Source: Candidatus Kaiserbacteria bacterium (lineage in GTDB: Bacteria > Patescibacteriota > Minisyncoccia > Phycocordibacterales > UBA12088). Taken from it: a DNA stretch of 10,570 bases. The notes below the pieces were generated by a model that saw nothing but the letters and a program-made list of their open reading frames with translations, did not search any database and had not been told where the DNA came from. This document shows, one piece after another, positions 5,782 through 10,570 of the stretch. The number at the start of each line of letters is the position of its first letter. The first letter of the stretch is position 1. The stretch lies in NCBI GenBank assembly GCA_007116405.1, contig SKIN01000007.1, positions 1-10,570 on the forward strand. The letters run 5' to 3'. The translations under genes and the position numbers were made by a program.

Positions 5782-7137
5782 TTATTTACCCACCGCAGAT
5801 ACTAATGTCTTTATGGTCTTGAGTCCTATTTCGACATCAAGCCAAAAGCTTCGATGCTTTAGATAGTATAGGTCGTAGGAGAGCTTTCTCCGCGTTTCCA
5901 TGATGTCCACACCGTGGTGAGGATGTTTGTCGTGATTCAGCTGTGCCCAGCCGGAGAGTCCGGGGGTAATGAGGTGACGAGCATGGTAGTACGGTATCTC
6001 CTTGCGGTACATGGCGACCGCCTCCGCAAATTCCGGCCGCGGACCGATCAGTGAGTAGCCACCCTTGAGCACATTCCATAGCTGTGGCAGCTCGTCGATG
6101 CGTGTCTTGCGAAGCACTGCGCCAACGCGAGTCACCTCATTTTTGACGGAATCCCACGCCCCGTCGTCATTGGCTAGCGTCATGGTACGAAATTTGACGA
6201 GGTCAATGGGAAGACCATCTCTCCCTATCCTGCGCTGAAATGAAAACAACGGCCCCTTATCCTCAAGCTTTATCGCAAGTGCCACGAAGGGAAACAGGAT
6301 GAGGGTCAGCACTCCGAGCGGTATCGACATAACAATATCGAATATGCGGTGGTAGAGGTCGTAGAGAGGGCGAGTCTGCAAGGTCGTGTGCTCTATGAAC
6401 CACGCATGCTCAAGCATCGATATCGGGATGCGTCGGAATATGTTCTCGTAGAGCGTGAGTGCATCAAGTATCACGAGGTCGGGGTGGATGAACAGAAGGT
6501 CGTAGAAAACGGGGGTGACACGGGCCATAGCAGAATCTCTGGTGTCAATGATTATGGTGGATATGTTCTTGCGATGTATGAAATCAAGCAACTGCTTTTC
6601 TAATTGCTCGGAAACCTCCACTGCGGACGGCTCGAAGCGGTGAGTCACTGAGAGACCGTATCGGTCATTGTTGTTCAACTCTCGCACAAGCTCCTCCATC
6701 TCCTCCCCACTGCCGAACACGAGCGCGTTCTGCCGCTGCCGCACGCCAAGAAAACGCGTGAGAACAAGACGCCAGAACACAACGAGTACCGAGCTGATGG
6801 CGAGGAAGATGAAGAGTATCGTCTTGGGCGTAATACCAAAGTAGGGTGTTGAGAGGAAAAATAATGCCGCAACAACGACCGTTGCGATCTGGCCATACGC
6901 CACTAAGACCGGCAGACGACTGCGCAGATACGATGTGTGACGGTCATACAAGCCGACAATGAAATATATCAGGACCGATATACCAAACAGAAGCGTGAAC
7001 GGCACCGCATGGTCCATCCACCGGTCCACGCCGGGGAGCGCCATATCCCGAACCACGAGCGTGAGCCACAATGCGATATAAAAAACGACTAGGTCGCCAA
7101 TGAGTAATAGGAGCGGTTCTGTCCGAAAGAATCGCAT
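5782..7137 (-). CDS. Polyprenyl-phosphate sugar-1-phosphate transferase (WbaP/WcaJ-like)
   Basis: Membrane enzyme that starts surface-glycan assembly by moving a sugar-1-phosphate from a UDP-sugar to undecaprenyl phosphate. With the start at ATG 7137 it has 451 residues, normal for the family. The N-terminal half carries about four TM segments (roughly 7-30, 45-63, 79-98, 104-125), then a Rossmann-like region beginning NALVFGSGEE. The C-terminal bacterial sugar transferase domain has YHRIFDIVMS, a membrane helix, GPLFSFQRRIGRDG, KFRTM, RKTRIDELPQLWNVLKG with the catalytic Asp348-Glu349 pair, SLIGPRPE, and TPGLSGWAQLNHD. A longer in-frame ATG at 7167 was rejected because the predicted promoter -10 box (7157-7152) lies inside that extension, and because the family usually starts just before TM1. 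First gene of the leftward glycan operon. Confidence 0.93.
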   Translation of the reverse strand: MRFFRTEPLLLLIGDLVVFYIALWLTLVVRDMALPGVDRWMDHAVPFTLLFGISVLIYFIVGLYDRHTSYLRSRLPVLVAYGQIATVVVAALFFLSTPYFGITPKTILFIFLAISSVLVVFWRLVLTRFLGVRQRQNALVFGSGEEMEELVRELNNNDRYGLSVTHRFEPSAVEVSEQLEKQLLDFIHRKNISTIIIDTRDSAMARVTPVFYDLLFIHPDLVILDALTLYENIFRRIPISMLEHAWFIEHTTLQTRPLYDLYHRIFDIVMSIPLGVLTLILFPFVALAIKLEDKGPLFSFQRRIGRDGLPIDLVKFRTMTLANDDGAWDSVKNEVTRVGAVLRKTRIDELPQLWNVLKGGYSLIGPRPEFAEAVAMYRKEIPYYHARHLITPGLSGWAQLNHDKHPHHGVDIMETRRKLSYDLYYLKHRSFWLDVEIGLKTIKTLVSAVGK

Positions 7138-7151
7138 GGAATGGTCTCGAA

Positions 7152-7180
7152 ATGGTAGCACAGACACGCGGTCTTGTCGT
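7152..7180 (-). promoter_or_regulatory. Promoter of the sugar transferase operon
   Basis: On the - strand ACGACA (7180-7175), a 17-nt spacer ending in TGC, then TACCAT (7157-7152): an extended -10 promoter with a partial -35. The predicted start near 7145 leaves about 8 nt before the ATG at 7137. No Shine-Dalgarno is visible in that interval. It is back to back with the promoter for the + strand glycosyltransferase. Confidence 0.45.
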
Positions 7181-7194
7181 TACGCGGGCACCTT

Positions 7195-7222
7195 TTGCGA
7201 CCTTTCATTCAAATGGTACAGT
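7195..7222 (+). promoter_or_regulatory. Promoter of the GT4 glycosyltransferase
   Basis: TTGCGA (7195-7200), a 16-nt spacer ending in TGG, then TACAGT (7217-7222). The predicted start near 7229 gives a leader of about 10 nt before the ATG at 7239, which argues against the longer reading frame starting at 7152. Only 14 bp separate its -35 from the -35 of the divergent promoter. Confidence 0.5.
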
Positions 7223-7238
7223 GGAACGTATACGAGCT

Positions 7239-8432
7239 ATGGAACGTTCAACAGAGACACGCCCGACTCGCATACTGTACGTTATTACCAAAAGTAACTA
7301 CGGTGGTGCACAACGGTACCTCTACGACCTTGCAACCGGCGCAATGCATGAAGGATTTGAGGTAATGGTCACATTTGGCGGGACCGGGGCAAAGGGTGCG
7401 AGTACGGGCGTACTCGCGGAGCGTCTGGAACGAGCAGGTGTGCGTACACTCCCGTTACGCCACTTCATGCGTGACATGTCCTTGGGTGAAGACATTCGTG
7501 CATTCTTCGAGCTCTTTCGCCTCATACGTAAAGAGCGCCCCGATGTTGTCCATGTCATGAGTTCGAAGGCGGGAGGCTTGGGTGCCTTTGCGGCACGGCT
7601 GGCGCGTATACCCACTATCATCTTTACAAGTCATGGCCTCGCATACGACGAGACATGGAGGCCTCGCTGGCAGCGTTGGCTGATATTGTTCTTCACGTGG
7701 TTCACGATGCTCTGCTCAACCAGCACGATACAGATCTCCTGGGACACGTATCGGCGCGCAAGGAAACTCCCGGGGTTGCGAAGAAAGGTGGTCATGATAC
7801 ATAACGGTATCGAGACACCGAAGTACGTGAACCGCGATACTGCCCGCACCGTACTCCGTGGCGCTGATACTGCCGATTTGAGTGATGGGGAGGTATGGAT
7901 AGGCACATTGGCAGAACTTCACCCGAACAAGAACCTTGATGTCCTTGTCAGTGCGTTGGCCGCCTTACATGCTCAAGATATCCACGCACACCTGTGGATA
8001 CTCGGCGAGGGTGAGGACCGTGGACGGCTTGAGCGCCTTGCTCGAGAGAAGAACATCTTCGAGTACGTGCACCTTCCCGGCTACGTACAGAACGCGCAGC
8101 GGTTCTTGCAGGCGTTCGATGTCTTCACCCTTCCATCACGGAAAGAAGGCCTCCCCTATGTCCTCATCGAAGCGGGATACGCAGCACTCCCGGTCGTTGT
8201 GAGCGACATTCCCGGGATCACCGACATTGTCAAACATGAGATATCGGGGCTCGTGGTACCCGCAGCAGACGATTCGTTTGCACTCGCTCTTGCGTCACTC
8301 GTCCATGACGCCGATCATGCGGCGGTGTACGGGAGCAATCTTCGCGCCTACGTGCAGAGTCATTTTACCGCACGACGCATGGTGGAGGAGACCTGTCGGC
8401 TCTATGCGTCCTCAAAACCTTCAAGTTCGTGA
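7239..8432 (+). CDS. GT4-family glycosyltransferase
   Basis: A retaining glycosyltransferase with GT-B fold that probably adds a sugar from a nucleotide donor to a lipid-linked or surface glycan at the cytoplasmic membrane face. It has 397 residues. The N-terminal Rossmann domain starts at RILYVITKSNYGGAQRYLYDL (11-31), with DVVHVMSSKAGG (102-113) and FTSHGLAYDE (129-138). The linker carries MIHNGIE (186-192). The donor-binding domain shows IGTLAELHPNKNLDVLVSAL (221-240), ILGEGEDRGRLE (254-265) and the E-x7-E signature at Glu303/Glu311 in KEGLPYVLIEAG. ATG 7239 was chosen because the family begins a few residues before the first strand and because the promoter overlaps the longer N-terminus. 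It is divergent from the sugar transferase and likely in the same pathway. Its last 31 bp overlap the end of rodA on the other strand. Confidence 0.92.
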   Translation: MERSTETRPTRILYVITKSNYGGAQRYLYDLATGAMHEGFEVMVTFGGTGAKGASTGVLAERLERAGVRTLPLRHFMRDMSLGEDIRAFFELFRLIRKERPDVVHVMSSKAGGLGAFAARLARIPTIIFTSHGLAYDETWRPRWQRWLILFFTWFTMLCSTSTIQISWDTYRRARKLPGLRRKVVMIHNGIETPKYVNRDTARTVLRGADTADLSDGEVWIGTLAELHPNKNLDVLVSALAALHAQDIHAHLWILGEGEDRGRLERLAREKNIFEYVHLPGYVQNAQRFLQAFDVFTLPSRKEGLPYVLIEAGYAALPVVVSDIPGITDIVKHEISGLVVPAADDSFALALASLVHDADHAAVYGSNLRAYVQSHFTARRMVEETCRLYASSKPSSS

Positions 8433-9553
8433 TCAAGCTCCTCTCTCTGCACAGAACGTTCATATCGCTGCATTGCGAGAATGAGGCCGAGTGCCGCAAA
8501 CTCGGTGACAAGGTGACTTCCACCATAGGAAAGGAACGGCAAGGTGATGCCCGTCACCGGCATGATGCCGATATTCATGCCGACATGGATGATGACGTGC
8601 GCCAAGAAGAATAGGATGACGCCCGCACTCACCAGCGTCTCAAAGTTGGTCGAGGCATACCAAGCGTGCACCAACAACCTCCAGAAGAGGATACCGAACA
8701 TCAGAAACAGCAATATCACACCAATGAAACCCCATTCCTCCGCAAAGGCGGCAAAGATGAAGTCGGTCTCATACTCTGGCAAAAATGCGAGCTTTGACTG
8801 TGAGCCGTACCCTATCCCCTTCCCGGTGATCCCCCCGGAACCGACCGCTATCGTAGCTTGGTAGGCATTCCAGCCGGAGCCTTGAATGTCGGCGAGCGGG
8901 TGCAGGAATGTCAAAATACGTTGCTGCTGGTACTCAGCGAGTCCAAAGGTCCACAGACCCGCAAATGCGATGACTCCCATAGCAAATACCAGAGCAAGGT
9001 GTGTGCGAGAAATGCCCGCTATGAGTACCATACCAAGCCATATGGAAAAGATGATGACCGCCATCCCAAAGTCCGGCTGCAGAAAGAGGAGAGCGAATAT
9101 CACAAATGTGTACGCGCCCGAGACGAGGATATGTTTGAAATGTCCTATTTCCATGTGTCTGCGGGCAAAATATTTTGCAAGCACCAGAACCAGGGCAAGC
9201 TGTGCAGGGTCGCTTGGCTGGAATGCAAAAAAGCCAAAGTCAAAGCGATTTTGTGCGCCAAGGACAATGGTGCCAAAGAAAAGCACAAGGACCAGCGAGA
9301 CAACAGTTCCAACGTATATCGCGGTGATGACCCCGGTGCGGTAGAATATCCTCGCATCAATGCGAGAGACCGCCCACATGACCACCAAAGAGACCCCTAT
9401 CCAAATGAGCTGACGGGTAAACAATGGACTGTCACCGGTAAACGAATTCATGGTGACCAACCCAAAGAAAGACAGAACTACGGCCGACGCCACAAGAAGC
9501 CAATCAAAGCCCCCCGACGAACGCTCAAAAAGGAGTTGGTTCAGACGACCCAT
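8402..9553 (-). CDS. rodA: Peptidoglycan polymerase RodA (FtsW/RodA/SpoVE family SEDS protein)
   Basis: Integral-membrane glycosyltransferase that polymerises lipid II into peptidoglycan strands, working with a class B PBP during elongation. It has 383 residues and about ten TM segments from residue 17 to 362. Key motifs are GAQNRFDFGFFAFQPSD (99-115), LQPDFGMAVI (158-167), GKGIGYGSQSKLAFLPEYETDF (244-265), EEWGFIGV (272-279) and GMNIGIMPVTGITLPFLSYGGS (325-346). Asp264 in ETDF aligns with the catalytic Asp of characterised RodA. SQSKLAFLPE is a RodA rather than FtsW feature. The usual Glu in FQPSE is Asp115 here, a conservative but uncommon change. The C-terminal tail is acidic. The ATG is 4 nt after the stop of the preceding gene, so the two form an operon. 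No terminator follows; the end overlaps the convergent GT4 gene. Confidence 0.92.
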   Translation of the reverse strand: MGRLNQLLFERSSGGFDWLLVASAVVLSFFGLVTMNSFTGDSPLFTRQLIWIGVSLVVMWAVSRIDARIFYRTGVITAIYVGTVVSLVLVLFFGTIVLGAQNRFDFGFFAFQPSDPAQLALVLVLAKYFARRHMEIGHFKHILVSGAYTFVIFALLFLQPDFGMAVIIFSIWLGMVLIAGISRTHLALVFAMGVIAFAGLWTFGLAEYQQQRILTFLHPLADIQGSGWNAYQATIAVGSGGITGKGIGYGSQSKLAFLPEYETDFIFAAFAEEWGFIGVILLFLMFGILFWRLLVHAWYASTNFETLVSAGVILFFLAHVIIHVGMNIGIMPVTGITLPFLSYGGSHLVTEFAALGLILAMQRYERSVQREELDHELEGFEDA

Positions 9554-9557
9554 ACGG

Positions 9558-10355
9558 TCACCGATCTCGAGAGGTCAGGTGCGAGGGTATCGGCACACGT
9601 GCGACCACCTCGATGCGCTGGTGCTGTTGCGGAAATGCCCTTGGCCATGCGAATGATACGTCTCTTCTCCCTCGTGCATCCAAGTGCTCGACAAGGCTTC
9701 GTGAGGCGGTCATGGCATTCTCGTTCTCATCATAAACAACCACCACAATGTCAACATTTTCTACTGACTCCGGCGAACCATTGATAAGCGTCGTCCTGAT
9801 CTCAGCACCAAACTGGACATCTTCAACAACGCGTGTCCCTTGTATAGAGAGTTCGTGATTCCAACGCCGTTTATACCATCGCGCCTCCTCACGCGACGTG
9901 TCCCATTCAAAGATCACGGTTGCGGGCACACCGTCGCCTGTGGCAATGGGACCAACATACAGAGGCACAAGTGGTTCGCCAGCAAAGAATGTCGTGCCGT
10001 GCTGGACCGCAACTGTTTCTCCCTCCTTATCAAGCAATAGAACGCGATAGTGAGCGTTCGTGGTATACATGTCGCGATTAGGATTTTCGATATACGCAAG
10101 TACAGCATACCTTCCATCATCGATCCTGAAACCCCTCGTCCATGAGGTCTGCAACTGACTGATCTGGAAGGGACACAGGAGCTCGCATGGACCGCCACAG
10201 TCAACCCCAAGCTCACCCTGATTTTGTTTACCATCAAAGCACGTGGGGGGAGTCCAAAGGTTGTAGATGAAATATCCTCCCAACGAGACGCTCAGAATGA
10301 GTAACATTGCGAACCGCAATCGCGACCTTCGCTTCGATGCCCAAGGTGAATCCAT
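9558..10355 (-). CDS. Membrane-anchored surface protein with CxDG...GVDCGG motif and FxLYD-like domain
   Basis: No named function. The 265-residue product has a basic N-terminus (KRRSRLR), one TM segment at about 13-32, and an extracytoplasmic body. A compact cysteine segment follows the membrane (C39, C53, C57, C61, spacing C-x13-C-x3-C-x3-C), with the acidic/glycine pattern C-x-DG...GE-x-GVDCGG-x-C seen in other CPR and archaeal surface proteins. Two beta-rich units come next. The first (about 82-150) contains AYIENPNRD and YRVLLLDKEGE. The second (about 178-255) contains TTLINGSPESVENVDIVVVVYDENENAM, matching the pattern of FxLYD/DUF3426-type Ig-like domains. Start ATG 10355 is preferred over the in-frame ATG at 10406 because a good -10 box lies 7 nt upstream of it. 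The gene precedes rodA by 4 nt, suggesting a cell-envelope role. Confidence 0.8.
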   Translation of the reverse strand: MDSPWASKRRSRLRFAMLLILSVSLGGYFIYNLWTPPTCFDGKQNQGELGVDCGGPCELLCPFQISQLQTSWTRGFRIDDGRYAVLAYIENPNRDMYTTNAHYRVLLLDKEGETVAVQHGTTFFAGEPLVPLYVGPIATGDGVPATVIFEWDTSREEARWYKRRWNHELSIQGTRVVEDVQFGAEIRTTLINGSPESVENVDIVVVVYDENENAMTASRSLVEHLDARGRRDVSFAWPRAFPQQHQRIEVVARVPIPSHLTSRDR

Positions 10356-10362
10356 GTTCACT

Positions 10363-10371
10363 ATTGTATCA
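10363..10371 (-). promoter_or_regulatory. Extended -10 promoter of the surface-protein/rodA operon, predicted leaderless
   Basis: On the - strand TGA-TACAAT (10371-10363) lies 7 nt before the ATG at 10355; TACAAT matches the -10 consensus at five of six positions. The -35 region is weak. The predicted transcription start falls on or beside the start codon. It lies just downstream of the 5S terminator, so the operon is transcribed separately from the rRNA. Confidence 0.55.
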
Positions 10372-10399
10372 GAAAGTGACTCGAATATGCACTGTGCGC

Positions 10400-10425
10400 A
10401 AAACAAAATACCGCCCGAAGGCGGT
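10400..10425 (-). terminator. Rho-independent terminator of the 5S rRNA / rRNA operon
   Basis: On the - strand ACCGCC-TTCG-GGCGGT (10425-10410) is a perfect 6-bp GC-rich stem with a stable UUCG tetraloop, followed by ATTTTGTTTT. This is a textbook intrinsic terminator, 17 nt after the 5S-closing helix. Confidence 0.9.
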
Positions 10426-10431
10426 CTTGCT

Positions 10432-10567
<136 letters not shown>

Positions 10568-10570
10568 GTG

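Noticed and set aside
7138..7167. In-frame 10-residue extension of the sugar transferase
   Set aside because: The predicted promoter -10 box lies inside it, and related proteins begin just before the first membrane helix.
7152..7238. In-frame 29-residue N-terminal extension of the GT4 enzyme
   Set aside because: It contains the predicted -35 and -10 of the gene's own promoter and lies before the usual family N-terminus.
8858..9784. 308-codon open frame on the + strand opposite rodA and the end of the surface-protein gene
   Set aside because: Its translation is highly polar with no recognisable domain, it spans two genes that have clear family motifs, and it has no promoter or Shine-Dalgarno. 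It is a shadow frame.
10356..10406. In-frame 17-residue extension of the surface protein
   Set aside because: It overlaps the extended -10 element and reaches the 5S terminator tail; a start there would need transcription through the terminator.

Overview
The window looks like a chromosomal segment from a reduced-genome bacterium of the Candidate Phyla Radiation (Patescibacteria), most likely on the Parcubacteria side. The lineage is inferred from several things together: an archaeal-style UMP kinase, a divergent FolD, a short SecD (438 aa) next to a SecF with a lysine-rich tail, a membrane protein with a C-x13-C-x3-C-x3-C segment, and tight gene packing. TGA, TAG and TAA all act as ordinary stops, so the recoded-UGA CPR lineages (SR1/Gracilibacteria) are excluded. 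There are no mobile elements, CRISPR arrays, tRNAs or phage genes, and no gene-free stretch over 300 bases.

Layout. Bases 1-900 (+ strand) hold the 3' part of a UMP kinase gene. A promoter and a small Cys/His-rich orphan gene with a strong Shine-Dalgarno follow, ending at a GC-rich hairpin. Bases 906-7137 (- strand, read right to left) hold a polyprenyl-phosphate sugar-1-phosphate transferase, a GalE-type epimerase, FolD, SecD, SecF and a P-loop nucleotide kinase. A 101-bp divergent promoter region (7138-7238) separates these from a GT4 glycosyltransferase on the + strand (7239-8432). That gene's 3' end overlaps the convergent rodA by 31 bp. On the - strand, rodA (8402-9553) follows a membrane-anchored protein gene (9558-10355). 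Upstream of that lies a 5S rRNA gene (10443-10556) with its own terminator, presumably the end of an rRNA operon that continues off the right edge.

How the genes fit together. The initiating sugar transferase, epimerase and GT4 enzyme form a small envelope-glycan module: lipid-linked sugar priming, nucleotide-sugar supply and chain extension. RodA polymerises peptidoglycan, and the protein encoded with it probably works at the cell surface. SecD/SecF assist Sec export. FolD, UMP kinase and the P-loop kinase are housekeeping metabolism.

The most interesting sequence-level signal is promoter architecture. Five genes (GT4, sugar transferase, folD, secD and the rodA-operon leader gene) have a -10 box, usually of extended TGn-TAnnnT type, only 7-16 bp before the chosen ATG. 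This predicts leaderless or nearly leaderless mRNAs. The small Cys/His gene contrasts with a leader of about 40 nt and a strong Shine-Dalgarno. The second clear structural signal is an uninterrupted 20-bp helix enclosing the 5S rRNA. I did not find a convincing new multi-gene system; most of the window is ordinary core genome.
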